Source of the DNA: Streptomyces roseolilacinus
Lineage (GTDB): Bacteria; Actinomycetota; Actinomycetes; Streptomycetales; Streptomycetaceae
Assembly: GCF_014649335.1 (NCBI RefSeq)
Contig: NZ_BMSV01000009.1
Coordinates: 217,680-281,679 of the forward strand
Direction of reading: 5' to 3'
Length of the DNA stretch: 64,000 nucleotides
Shown: positions 26,121 to 34,957 of the stretch, piece by piece
Numbering within the stretch: position 1 is the first letter of the stretch
Layout of the letters: the number at the start of each line of letters is the position of its first letter
Program-made: the position numbers and the translations under genes
Notes under the pieces: generated by a model
What the model was told of the DNA's origin: nothing
The model's database searches: none
Seen by the model: only the letters and a program-made list of their open reading frames with translations

Positions 26121-27365
26121 TCACGGGGTGATCCTCACCGTCCAGGCGCCCGCCGCCGTCCGGCGCAGGACCTCCACCCGGGTCCCCTCCCCCGGGACGG
26201 TGAACGCCTCGCCCTCCGCCAGCGGGGCGTCCGCGAGGGGCGGGTAGACGGAGCGGTCCCGGCACGCCTCCGTCAGCGGGTGCGCGTCCACGACCTCCAC
26301 GGGTCCCGCGCCCGACTCCGTCTCGCTGCGCACCCGGTAGACCAGTACGCCCTCCGTGCAGGTGTCCCGGTCGTTGCCGACCGCCCCGCGCGCCTCGAAC
26401 GCGAGGGCGCTGCCCGTGCCCGTGCGGACCACCGCCAGGCGGGTGCCCGGCGCGGCCGGGCCGTCGGTCTCCGCCGCCAGCGGCTGGAGCGTCACCAGCT
26501 GCGGGTCCCGTACGCAGCGCACCTGGTGGCCGCCGAGCCAGCCCAGCTTCCACTTGTGCCAGCCGAAGGGCTCCGGGGCCAGCGCGAACTGGCTGCCCAT
26601 GACGTCCCAGTCGCCGACGTGGGTGTCCCAGTCGCCCTTGCCGTCCGCGGGCCGGTTGTACAGGTCCGGCAGGTCGAAGACGTGGCCCGTCTCGTGGGCC
26701 AGGACGTTCCGGTCCGGCGGGTGCCGCTCGAACAGGGTCACCACCCGGTCGATGTCGGTGCCGTCGGCCCGCAGCGGCGTCCGCAGGTTCACGACCTTCG
26801 TCGCGTCCGAGTCGACGCCCGGCGCGTCCGGGTCGGTGACCAGGTAGACGATGTCGTACCGCGAGAAGTCGACGACCGGGTCCGCGACGGCCAGCGCGTC
26901 CCGCAGGTAAGCGGCCCGCCGGTCCACCGCCCAGTCGCGCCGCACGGCGTACTCCGTGGACGGGCGCGGCATCCGCAGCCAGCCGTGCCGCGGCCGGACG
27001 CGCAGCGAGAACCGGCCGTACGAGGCCCGCTCGAAGAACTCGCCGGTCTCCGGGAAGTAGTCGGCGGCGATCGTCTCCGTCGGGTGCGCCGGCACCGCGT
27101 CCGGGAACGACAGGAAGACCATGACCGCGTCGAGCGTCCGTTCGGGTCTGGGGTACGCCGTGTTCCAGGTGTCCAGCCCGAGGGAGTGGTGGGCCTCGGT
27201 GCGGGGCAGGGCGCACGGGCCGGCCGGCGGTCCGGCCGCGGCGGGCCCCGCGGCGAGGCTCGTCGCGGCGATCGCGAGGAGGGAGAACACCCCCGCGGCC
27301 GCGGAGCGCAGACTCGGCCGGTGCACTCCCCCGGGTGGCTGCGCGAGCGACTGCTGACCCTCCAC
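26121..27365 (-). CDS. Secreted M6-type metalloprotease
   Basis: 414 aa with a signal peptide (hydrophobic core AAAGVFSLLAIAATSLAAG, cleavage near AAAGP). The zinc motif HETGHVFDLPD matches the HExxH-type site of M6 (immune-inhibitor-A-like) proteases, followed by the met-turn region GDWDVMGSQ. Extracellular protein degradation is expected. GTG at 27365 chosen by GGAGGT 4 nt upstream. Confidence 0.85.
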   Translation of the reverse strand: MEGQQSLAQPPGGVHRPSLRSAAAGVFSLLAIAATSLAAGPAAAGPPAGPCALPRTEAHHSLGLDTWNTAYPRPERTLDAVMVFLSFPDAVPAHPTETIAADYFPETGEFFERASYGRFSLRVRPRHGWLRMPRPSTEYAVRRDWAVDRRAAYLRDALAVADPVVDFSRYDIVYLVTDPDAPGVDSDATKVVNLRTPLRADGTDIDRVVTLFERHPPDRNVLAHETGHVFDLPDLYNRPADGKGDWDTHVGDWDVMGSQFALAPEPFGWHKWKLGWLGGHQVRCVRDPQLVTLQPLAAETDGPAAPGTRLAVVRTGTGSALAFEARGAVGNDRDTCTEGVLVYRVRSETESGAGPVEVVDAHPLTEACRDRSVYPPLADAPLAEGEAFTVPGEGTRVEVLRRTAAGAWTVRITP

Positions 27366-27697
27366 GTCGACCTCCGGGTGCGAGATACGGGACGTCTCCC
27401 CACCCTGGGTGATTTTGTGGTGATACGCCCTGTTCCGCTGCACCACTCGGGTGAGCAGCGACACTCCCCGATCACATGAGTCACTTCACTGACAGTCACA
27501 TCCGTTCAGACCCCGACCGAGCGCCGCCACACCCGCGCAGAAACGATCGGCCGTGTCCCATGGGCGTCCCAGCCGTTGTCCACAGGCCGGAGGAGTCGCT
27601 GGAACGGCCCCACGGCAGCCTCTATGATCGGCACACTTCCATGGCTGACCTCGCCCGACCACATCTGTACGTCACAACTGCCCTGCGGGAGCGAGCG
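27366..27697. other. 332-bp divergent intergenic region
   Basis: Holds the promoters of the protease (minus strand) and the c-di-GMP protein (plus strand). It is less GC-rich than its flanks around 27400-27500 (for example ATTTTGTGGTGATA). No gene or strong repeat seen. Confidence 0.5.
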
Positions 27698-29605
27698 GTG
27701 AGCGGAACCCCAGAAGGACCGGGACACACGGCAGTCGCACAGCCCTGCACCGCACTCCACGCGACCACGGAGCGTGAGGGCGGGGCGGCGACCGGCCGCG
27801 GTCACGGCGGACCCACGGCGTGCTGCCAGCCGCCGCCGCGCCCCGGCCCCGCGCCCGCGCCCGCCGCGGAGCTGCGCGACGTCCACGCCGCGTTCAACGC
27901 CGCGCAGCTCCCCATGGCCGTCGTCGACACCGAGGGCCTGGTGGTCAGCGCGAACGACGGGCTGGCCGCCCTCCTCGGCGCGGACGCCGCGTCCCTGCGC
28001 CACCGGGCCGCCGCGGACCTCGTCGACCTCGCCGCCGACAACCGCGCCTGGCACGCGTACCGCGAGGTGCTGCGCGGCCACCGCTCCCGCCTCCGCTGCA
28101 CGCGCCGCCTCAAGCACCCCGACGGGCGGTCCCTGTGGGCGGAGGTCACCGTCGCGCCCGTCCCCCGCAGCCGGCACCTGCTGCTGTCCGTCGCCGACGT
28201 CAGCGACCGCCGCGAGCTCCAGGACCGGCTGCGGCACCTGCAGATGCACGACCCGGTGACCCGGCTGCCCAACAGGACCCTGTTCTTCGAGCGCCTCACG
28301 TCCGCGCTGGAGAACTCCTCGTACGACTCCTACGACGCGTACGGCGACGGCGACGGCGGGACGGGCCGGATCGGCCTGTGCTACCTGGACCTGGACGGCT
28401 TCAAGGCCGTCAACGACACGCTCGGCCACCGGATCGGGGACCAGCTGCTCGCCGCCGTCGCCGCCCGGCTCTCCGAATGCGCCGAGCGCGACGGGTACGC
28501 GCGCGGCGGTGGCCACCTGGTGGCGCGGCTCGGCGGCGACGAGTTCGCGATCCTCGTCGAGGACTCGACCGGCACGGAGCAGCTCACGGACCTCGCCGGG
28601 GCGGTGCTCGCCGCCGTGCAGCGGCCCTTCGACCTGGCCGGGCAGCGGCTGTCGGTGTCCGCGTCCATCGGCGTCGTCGAGCGGCCCGCGGCGGGCACCA
28701 CGGTCAACGGCCTGATGCAGGCCGCCGAGACCACGCAGTACTGGGCGAAGGCGGACGGCAAGGCCCGCTGGACGCTGTTCGACCCGGAGCGCAACGCCCA
28801 CCGCATGACCCGGCAGGCGCTCAGCTCCACGCTCCGCCCCGCCGTCGACCGGGGCGAGTTCACGCTGGAGTACCAGCCGCTGGTGGGCATGGCGGACGGG
28901 ACGGTCAGCGGCGTCGAGGCGCTGGTCCGCTGGAACCACCCGCGGTTCGGTTCGCTCGCGCCGAATCGGTTCATCGGAATCGCCGAGGAGGACGGCTCCA
29001 TCGTGCAGCTGGGCCGGTGGGTCCTGCGGACCGCGTGCCGGCAGGCCGGCCGCTGGCGGGCCGACCACCCGGACGCGCCGCCCCTGTTCGTCAGCGTCAA
29101 CGTCGCCGTGCGCCAGGTGTGGGACTCCGACCTGGTCGCGGACGTCGCGGAGATCCTCGACGAGACCGGCCTCGCGCCGGGGCTGCTGCAACTGGAGCTC
29201 ACCGAGTCGGCGGTGATGGGCTCGGCCGGGCGCCCCCTCCGGGCGCTGCAGGCGCTCAGCGAGATGGGCGTGCGGATCGCCATCGACGACTTCGGCACCG
29301 GGTACTCCAACCTCGCCTACCTGAGCCGGCTGCCCGTGTCGGTGCTGAAGCTCGACGGGTCCTTCGTCCGCGGGTTCCAGGACGAGGCGCACCCGAACCC
29401 GGCCGACGAGGTGATCGTCGAGGCGATGGTGGACCTGGCGCACCGGCTGGGGCTGACCGTGACGGCGGAGTGCGTGGAGACCGCCGGGCAGGCGGACCGC
29501 CTGCGGAGGATCGGCTGCGACACCGGCCAGGGCTGGTGGTACTCGCGGGCGGTCGCCCCGGAGCGCATCGCCGAGATGATCCGCGGCGGCGGGAGGGTCG
29601 CCTGA
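27698..29605 (+). CDS. PAS-GGDEF-EAL cyclic-di-GMP turnover protein
   Basis: 635 aa. PAS domain about residues 58-180, GGDEF domain with intact LGGDEFAIL, EAL domain with EALVRWNH and later motifs LELTES and IDDFGTGYSNL. Both catalytic signatures look complete, so it could make and degrade c-di-GMP. The RxxD inhibitory site before GGDEF is missing. No transmembrane segment; cytosolic. GTG chosen by GGGAG 6 nt upstream. In Streptomyces such proteins adjust BldD-controlled development. Confidence 0.93.
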   Translation: MSGTPEGPGHTAVAQPCTALHATTEREGGAATGRGHGGPTACCQPPPRPGPAPAPAAELRDVHAAFNAAQLPMAVVDTEGLVVSANDGLAALLGADAASLRHRAAADLVDLAADNRAWHAYREVLRGHRSRLRCTRRLKHPDGRSLWAEVTVAPVPRSRHLLLSVADVSDRRELQDRLRHLQMHDPVTRLPNRTLFFERLTSALENSSYDSYDAYGDGDGGTGRIGLCYLDLDGFKAVNDTLGHRIGDQLLAAVAARLSECAERDGYARGGGHLVARLGGDEFAILVEDSTGTEQLTDLAGAVLAAVQRPFDLAGQRLSVSASIGVVERPAAGTTVNGLMQAAETTQYWAKADGKARWTLFDPERNAHRMTRQALSSTLRPAVDRGEFTLEYQPLVGMADGTVSGVEALVRWNHPRFGSLAPNRFIGIAEEDGSIVQLGRWVLRTACRQAGRWRADHPDAPPLFVSVNVAVRQVWDSDLVADVAEILDETGLAPGLLQLELTESAVMGSAGRPLRALQALSEMGVRIAIDDFGTGYSNLAYLSRLPVSVLKLDGSFVRGFQDEAHPNPADEVIVEAMVDLAHRLGLTVTAECVETAGQADRLRRIGCDTGQGWWYSRAVAPERIAEMIRGGGRVA

Positions 29606-29629
29606 GGGGGCGGGGCCGCGCCCATGGGA

Positions 29630-29673
29630 ACCGCCCCTGTCCGGGAGGCCGGGGCTCTCCGGGCAGGGGCGGT
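29630..29673. terminator. Bidirectional hairpin between c-di-GMP gene and chitinase
   Basis: Arms ACCGCCCCTGTCCGG and 29659-29673 pair at 14 of 15 positions. It sits between two convergent stop codons. Confidence 0.7.
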
Positions 29674-29695
29674 GGTGTGGGGGGTGGGTTCCGGG

Positions 29696-31390
29696 TCAGC
29701 AGGCGCCGAGGTCCTGCCAGACTCCCCACTCACCGGTGGTGCCGGGCTCCTCGCCGCGCGTCCACCACTTCGCCTTCCACGTACGGCCCTTGTGGGAGGC
29801 CTGCGCGCCGCCCGCGTACGAGGCCGCCGCGTCCCACGCCGGGGCCGAGCACGCCGCCGGGCCCGTCGGGGTCGGGGTCGGAGTGGGCGTCGGGGTGGGA
29901 GTGGGAGTGGGCGTCGGGGTCGGGTCCGGGGTCTGCGGGGTGCCGCCGACCGCCGCGGCGATCTCGTTCAGCAGCGTGGCCTTCTCGTCCAGGCCGAGCA
30001 GCGAGTACATCATCGCGCCCGCCAGACCGCGGCTGTGCGCGTACGCGGCGCGCGCCTGGACGGCCCGCTTGTCCAGGCCGGTGAAGAACTCGCCGTCCTT
30101 GTAGAAGTACGAGGCCTTCGCCTGGTCGTCCCAGAAGGTGGTCGCCGGGTTGTCGACGATGCCGCCCAGCTCCTTGTAGTGGGCGATGCCGGCCTGCTGG
30201 CTGACCGGGCGGGCCGCCGAGGCGCCGGTCGCGGGCTGCGCCAGGCCGTTCTTCGCGCCGGCGGGGACGCCCTTCCAGCCGCGGTAGTAGAACTCGTAGC
30301 CGAGGGTCAGCTTGTTCGCGGGGAAGCCGCCGGCGATGCCGTAGGCGGGCTCCCCGTCGATCCAGGCGTCGATGGCGTCGTCGACCGAGTACTTCTCGGT
30401 GCCCGGCGCGATCGGGTCGGTCGGGTCGTCGGCGCCGGAGTACAGCGGCGACTGGTGGTACGTCGGCCCGTCGCCGTCCCAGGCCCCGTGCATGTCGTAC
30501 GTCATGATGTTCGCGTAGTCGAGGTACGCGCCGATCTTGTCCGTCTCGATGTGCCGGATCTTGTCCTGGCCGGCCGGCAGGGCGGCGGTCAGCAGGTACT
30601 TCCTGCCGCCGTGCGCGGCGCCGTACGCGTCGAGTTGCTTGCGGAACTCGGCGAGCAGCAGCGTGAAGTTCCGCTTGTCCTCGGGGCCGTAGTGGTTGCC
30701 GAGGTGGCCGCCGTCCGAGCCGGGGTACTCCCAGTCGACGTCGATGCCGTCGAAGATGCCGGCGGCGGTGCCGGGACCGCCGTAGCCGCCCTCGACGGGC
30801 AGGTCGCCCTGGATGTACTGCTTGATGCAGGACGAGACGAGCTTCTTGCGGCTCTCCTCGGTCTTCGCCGCGTCGTGGAAGTACTTGGAGTACGTCCAGC
30901 CGCCCAGCGAGATGTTGATCTTCAGGTGGGGGTACTTCGCCTTCAGCTCCCTGAACTGGTTGAAGACGCCCACGATCGGCTGGTCCCACTTGTCGGCGAC
31001 CCCGTCGACGCTGTCGGCGGCCGAGAAGGAGCGCTGGTAGTCGGCGTACGAGTCGCCCGCGCCGTCACCGGCGTTGGGGTTGTTGTCGTCGCCCGCCGCC
31101 TTGTTGGCCATGAAGCACGTGTGCTCGGTGGGGTGGATGTTGCCGAACGAGTAGTTGATGACGTCCAGCTTGGCCGCGATGCCCCTCGTGTCGAGGTGCT
31201 TGGGGTAGAAGGCGTTGCCGTAGACGCTCCACTGGTCGTAGTAGGCGATCTTCACACCGCCGGTGGAGGCCGCGGAGGAGGTGGTCTCCGCCGCGCGGGC
31301 GGTGTCGGGGCCGGCGACGGCGGCCAGCGTGCCGGTGGCGGCGATGGCCAGACCGGTGAGCGCGGCGAGCAGGGGTTTGCGGGCGTGCAC
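29696..31390 (-). CDS. Secreted GH18 chitinase with chitin-binding domain
   Basis: 564 aa. Signal peptide (VHARKPLLAALTGLA..., cleavage near ARAAE), then a GH18 barrel with SLGGW and the catalytic DGIDVDWEYPG (Glu near residue 220), a (TP)n linker of about 20 residues and a C-terminal CBM5/12-type chitin-binding domain (YAGGAQASHKGRTWKAKWW). Acts outside the cell on chitin. GTG at 31390 with GGAGG upstream. The promoter carries DasR-type and direct-repeat elements. Confidence 0.95.
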   Translation of the reverse strand: MHARKPLLAALTGLAIAATGTLAAVAGPDTARAAETTSSAASTGGVKIAYYDQWSVYGNAFYPKHLDTRGIAAKLDVINYSFGNIHPTEHTCFMANKAAGDDNNPNAGDGAGDSYADYQRSFSAADSVDGVADKWDQPIVGVFNQFRELKAKYPHLKINISLGGWTYSKYFHDAAKTEESRKKLVSSCIKQYIQGDLPVEGGYGGPGTAAGIFDGIDVDWEYPGSDGGHLGNHYGPEDKRNFTLLLAEFRKQLDAYGAAHGGRKYLLTAALPAGQDKIRHIETDKIGAYLDYANIMTYDMHGAWDGDGPTYHQSPLYSGADDPTDPIAPGTEKYSVDDAIDAWIDGEPAYGIAGGFPANKLTLGYEFYYRGWKGVPAGAKNGLAQPATGASAARPVSQQAGIAHYKELGGIVDNPATTFWDDQAKASYFYKDGEFFTGLDKRAVQARAAYAHSRGLAGAMMYSLLGLDEKATLLNEIAAAVGGTPQTPDPTPTPTPTPTPTPTPTPTPTGPAACSAPAWDAAASYAGGAQASHKGRTWKAKWWTRGEEPGTTGEWGVWQDLGAC

Positions 31391-31441
31391 GAGCAGCCTC
31401 CGGGGGGGGTGAAGCGTGGTACGCGAGCGGAAGTTGACGAA

Positions 31442-31499
31442 TTGATAACCGCCGCGAGAACGCCGCGTCAATGGTCTGCACCAGATGAGGACTAGACCA
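31442..31499 (-). promoter_or_regulatory. Chitinase promoter with DasR-type box and 12-bp direct repeats
   Basis: On the minus strand TTGACG (31471-31466) and TATCAA (31447-31442) are 18 nt apart, a good vegetative promoter. TGGTCTGCACCA (31472-31483) matches 10 of 12 of the DasR core TGGTCTAGACCA. A related TGGTCTAGTCCT (minus strand, 31499-31488) lies 4 bp upstream, forming the pair of direct repeats typical of Streptomyces chitinase promoters. Confidence 0.75.
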
Positions 31500-31544
31500 C
31501 CCGGCGGGAAAAACCCCTCATCAGAGGCGTGCGAGTGCAAGAAG

Positions 31545-31575
31545 AACCGCTCGCCACCCAGGGTGACGAGCGGTT
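31545..31575 (-). terminator. Terminator of the flavin oxidoreductase gene
   Basis: AACCGCTCG at 31545-31553 pairs with 31567-31575 and the inner CACC/GGTG also pairs. On the minus strand the stem is followed by TTCTTCTT. Confidence 0.75.
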
Positions 31576-31585
31576 TAAGGCTGCC

Positions 31586-32830
31586 TTAGGAATCTTGTGC
31601 GCCGCTTCCCGAGGAGGAACCAGCGCCTCCCATTCCGTACGCGTCCGCGATCAGCTCGTACGAGCGCAGCCGCGCCTCGCCGCCGTGCACGCTGGCCGTG
31701 ATCATCAGCTCGTCGGCGCCGGTCCGCTCGCGGAGGTCGTCCAGACCGGCCCGCACCTCGTCGGGCGTGCCGTGGACCACGTTCGCCAGCCAGCCGTCGA
31801 CGAAGTCCCGCTCGGCGGGACCGTACGGGTACGCCTCCGCCTCCTCCGGCGTCGGCACGAGGCCCGGCCGCCCGGTGCGCAGCCGCACCATCGACAGCGC
31901 GCCGCTCAGCGCCTGGCGCCGCGCCTCGCGCGGGTCGTCGGCGGCCAGCGCGGAGACGCCGATCAGCGCGTACGGGGCGTCGAGCACGGCGGACGGGCGG
32001 AACGACGACCGGTACAGGTCCAGCGCCGGGATCGTGTTGCGGGCCGAGAAGTGGTGGGCGAAGGCGAACGGCAGGCCGAGCGCCCCGGCGAGCCGCGCGC
32101 TGAAGCCGGACGAGCCGAGCAGCCACACCGGAGGCCGTCCCACCGGGCCCTGCACCGGCCCCGGGACGGCGTGGATGCGGGCGTAGGGGTGGCCGTCGGG
32201 GAAGTCGTCGTCCAGGAACCGGATCAGCTCGGCCAGCTGCTGCGGGAACTCGTCGGCCCCCTCGTCCAGCCGGTCCGCGCGGCGCAGCGCGGCGGCGGTG
32301 GCGCCGTCCGTGCCGGGCGCGCGGCCGAGGCCGAGGTCGACCCGGCCGGGGGCCAGCGCCTCCAGGGTGCCGAACTGCTCGGCGACCACGAGGGGCGCGT
32401 GGTTGGGCAGCATGACGCCGCCCGAGCCCAGCCGGATGCGGCGGGTGTGGGCGGCGAGGTGGGCGAGGATCACGGCCGGGGACGACGAGGCGACGCCGGG
32501 CATCGAGTGGTGCTCGGCCACCCAGTGGCGGTGGTAGCCGCGCCGCTCGGCCAGCCGGGCGATCTCCACGCTGGTGGCGAGGGCGCGCGCGGCGGTGGAC
32601 CCGCTGCCGACGGTCACCAGGTCCAGTACGGACAGGGGGACGGGGGCGGTGCCGGACGGGGTGCCGCGGACGGGGTCGCCGGCCGCGGCCCGGTCGCCGG
32701 GGGCGCCGGGCCCCGCGCCGCCGCCGGCCGTGTCCCCGGCGGGCGGCGGCGCGTCCCGCGTGGGCGCCGGTCCGGGCCGTGCGGCCGTCCCGTCCGCCGC
32801 CGTCCCTCGTGTCGCCTCGTCGTCACTCAC
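31586..32830 (-). CDS. LLM-class (luciferase-like) flavin-dependent oxidoreductase
   Basis: 414 aa. After an Ala/Pro-rich leader of about 65 residues comes the LLM fold: LSVLDLVTVG, HWVAEHHSMPG, LAAHTRRIRLGSGGVMLPNH and LGRAPGT, which are the F420/FMN-binding loops of the MsnO8-type subfamily. Cytosolic, substrate unknown. GTG chosen by AGGAGGG 8 nt upstream. Confidence 0.9.
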   Translation of the reverse strand: MSDDEATRGTAADGTAARPGPAPTRDAPPPAGDTAGGGAGPGAPGDRAAAGDPVRGTPSGTAPVPLSVLDLVTVGSGSTAARALATSVEIARLAERRGYHRHWVAEHHSMPGVASSSPAVILAHLAAHTRRIRLGSGGVMLPNHAPLVVAEQFGTLEALAPGRVDLGLGRAPGTDGATAAALRRADRLDEGADEFPQQLAELIRFLDDDFPDGHPYARIHAVPGPVQGPVGRPPVWLLGSSGFSARLAGALGLPFAFAHHFSARNTIPALDLYRSSFRPSAVLDAPYALIGVSALAADDPREARRQALSGALSMVRLRTGRPGLVPTPEEAEAYPYGPAERDFVDGWLANVVHGTPDEVRAGLDDLRERTGADELMITASVHGGEARLRSYELIADAYGMGGAGSSSGSGAQDS

Positions 32831-32891
32831 CTGTGGGGCCCTCCTGCACCTGACGTCTCTACGCCACCGTCTAACAGGAGGGACCATCCGG

Positions 32892-33578
32892 TTATTCCCC
32901 GGGCTCCCACACGTCCTGCGGGCTCCGCCGGACGAACAGCGCGCCCAGCTCGTCCGCCCACGCCCCGTGCCGCTCCGCCAGCCGCAGCCCCTCCCACACC
33001 GTGACCAGCGTCCCGGTCAGCACCGGCTTGCCCACCGCGGCCTCCGCCTCCGGCACCTGCGCGACGGTCGGCACGGCCGTGTCCGGCACGAGCACCGCCT
33101 CCGCGCGCGGGTCGTCGGCGGCCCGTACCAGCTCGGGCAGCGACAGCCCGCCGTACGCCCGCCGCTCCCCCACCACCTCGACCCCGGCCGCCTCCAGGAA
33201 CCGCACCACCGCCCCCGCGACCTCCTCGGGATAGGCGCCGGCCACCACCACGCGGGACGCGCCCACCGCCCGTACCGCGTGGGTGAAGCCGATCGCCGTG
33301 CTGGAGGCCGGGATGCCCGCCGCCAGCGCGAGCGACCTGGCCTGTTCGCCCGCCGCCTCCCGGCCCTGGGCGAACGTCGCGCTCGCCGACGCCCACACCA
33401 CCGCGTCGGTGCTGGCCAGCCGCAGCCGCTCCGCGCCGGCGGCGAGCTGCCCGGGGTCGGCGCCGGGTCCCGCGTACACGACGGAGTCGACGCGGATGTC
33501 ACTGTCCAGCAGCGTCTCGATACGGCGGTAGTCGTCCTCCGGGTGACCCTCCGGGCGGAGAAGTCCGACGGTGGTCAT
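32892..33578 (-). CDS. Asp/Glu racemase or maleate-isomerase family protein lacking catalytic Cys
   Basis: 228 aa. Overall pattern of the maleate cis-trans isomerase/EutA-like branch: VWASASATF replaces the usual C-T-S-x-S loop, and VPDTAVPT replaces the second Cys loop. There is no cysteine anywhere in the protein, so the standard two-Cys chemistry is impossible. Next to remnants of an ectoine-type transporter, which fits an EutA-like origin. ATG with AGGAGG upstream. Confidence 0.75.
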   Translation of the reverse strand: MTTVGLLRPEGHPEDDYRRIETLLDSDIRVDSVVYAGPGADPGQLAAGAERLRLASTDAVVWASASATFAQGREAAGEQARSLALAAGIPASSTAIGFTHAVRAVGASRVVVAGAYPEEVAGAVVRFLEAAGVEVVGERRAYGGLSLPELVRAADDPRAEAVLVPDTAVPTVAQVPEAEAAVGKPVLTGTLVTVWEGLRLAERHGAWADELGALFVRRSPQDVWEPGE

Positions 33579-33689
33579 GCAGGCCTCCTGTCCTGAGGGC
33601 GTCGATCGGGCACACCCCGCACGGGGCCGGGTGGCCGCGCGCCCATGGCTCGTACAGCTCGTCGCGCAGACAACAGGGAATCAGGAACG

Positions 33690-34545
33690 GTGAGACGCCG
33701 CTCGTCGCTCCCCGGCACGGCGGCGCCCGGCGTGTCGGGCGCCCTCGGTGCCGCCGGGTGCGCCCGCCTCCCGTCCGGGGACGTCCTCGCCCGCCCGAGG
33801 TCGCGGGGCACGGTACGGCTCGGCATCGCCGGCGGGGTCTCCTACGGGTACGTCGACGCGCGGGGCGCGTTCACCGGTGAGGCGCCCGGACTCGCCGAGG
33901 CCGCCCTCCGCCGCCTCGGCGTCGACCGCGTCCGGCCCGTGGCCACCGGCTTCGGCTCTCTCGTACCGGGCCTCGGCTCCCGGCAGTCCGACGTCGTGTC
34001 CGCCGGCGCGTGCGCCCGGGGGGAACGCTGCCGGCAGGTGCTCTTCTCCGATCCCGAGTACCAGATGCTCGACTCCTTCGTCGTGCGGGAGGGCAACCCG
34101 CCGGGGCTGCGTTCGTACGCGGACCTGGTGGCGGGGCGGGCCCGCCCCGCCACCGGCTCCGGACACGCCCGGAGCGCCCGTGCCGTGGCCGCCGGGTACC
34201 CCGGGAAGGGGCTCGTCATTCTCCGGACCGGGTGGCCGGGGTGAACGCCGTCGAGTCCGGCCGCGTCGACGCCTTCGCGGCGGCCGCCCTCACCCTTCGT
34301 CAAGTGGCGCGCGGGAAGGCCCGGGTGAGGGCCCGTCGGGGCGTTCGCCCCCGTCGCCGGCGGGCGCCGCCGGATCGGCGGCGGCGGGTTCGCCTTCCGC
34401 CGCACCGGCCGGGAACCGCGGGACGCCTTCGACACCGGCATCCACCGGGCGAAGGAGAGCGGGGAACCGTTCCGCGTCATGCGGCGGTTCGGCTCCACCC
34501 GCGCCGAGATGACCGCCCTGACCGCCGAGGAGCCGTGCCGACGGC
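33690..34545 (+). pseudogene. ehuB: Frameshifted ehuB-like solute-binding lipoprotein remnant
   Basis: Starts as GTG with a short leader and a lipobox-like ALGAAGC, followed by binding-protein sequence (TVRLGIAGGVSYGYVD, GEAPGLAEAALRRLGV). Homology then moves through three frames: frame 3 to 34244, frame 2 (VNAVESGRVDAFAAAALT) from 34241, and frame 1 (GGFAFRRTG..., ending TALTAEEPC) near 34370-34545. The pattern resembles the ectoine/hydroxyectoine-binding protein EhuB. At least two frameshifts make it non-functional. Confidence 0.75.
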
Positions 34546-34559
34546 CGCCGGACTCCGGC

Positions 34560-34792
34560 AGAACCGGGTCCTGCCCGGCATCCGGGTCACCGTCCGGCTG
34601 TTCGTCCCCAGCGCGGCGATCGGCACGGTCGCGGCGTTCGGCGTCGCCCAGGAGACGAATCTCGCCAGGGACATCTCGGACGAGGTTCTCATGTTCGACT
34701 CCGGACGCGTGATCGAATCCGGTTCGCCGGAGAGGATCTTCTCCGGCCCGCACCACGAACGCACGCGCGAATTCCTCGGCGCGGTGCTCTGA
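34560..34792 (+). pseudogene. Fused remnant of ehuC/D permease start and ehuA ATPase end
   Basis: VLPGIRVTVRLF...AAFGVA resembles the first helix of an EhuC/EhuD permease and runs directly into DISDEVLMFDSGRVIESG...HERTREFLGAVL, the C-terminal end of an ABC ATPase of the EhuA type. Walker and signature motifs are absent. A single large deletion with its junction near 34650 explains this. Confidence 0.75.
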
Positions 34793-34957
34793 CCTCGCCC
34801 TCCTCGGTTCCGCCATGCCTGCGGCATATGCCGGAGGGGCACTCCCCAGCATGCGCGGCGGGACGGGAGGCCCATCTTGCCAACGGGTGGCCCGTAAACG
34901 GCCCTTGGCGGTTATCGTGGTACGGAAGCTTGCGGTCACGACCTGGTAGGGGGAACC

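Noticed and set aside
29868..29930. Tandem DNA repeat as a separate feature
   Set aside because: It encodes the Thr-Pro linker of the chitinase and needs no other explanation.
33645..34244. Intact 199-aa protein gene
   Set aside because: Binding-protein homology continues in two other frames downstream, so it is a broken piece of ehuB.
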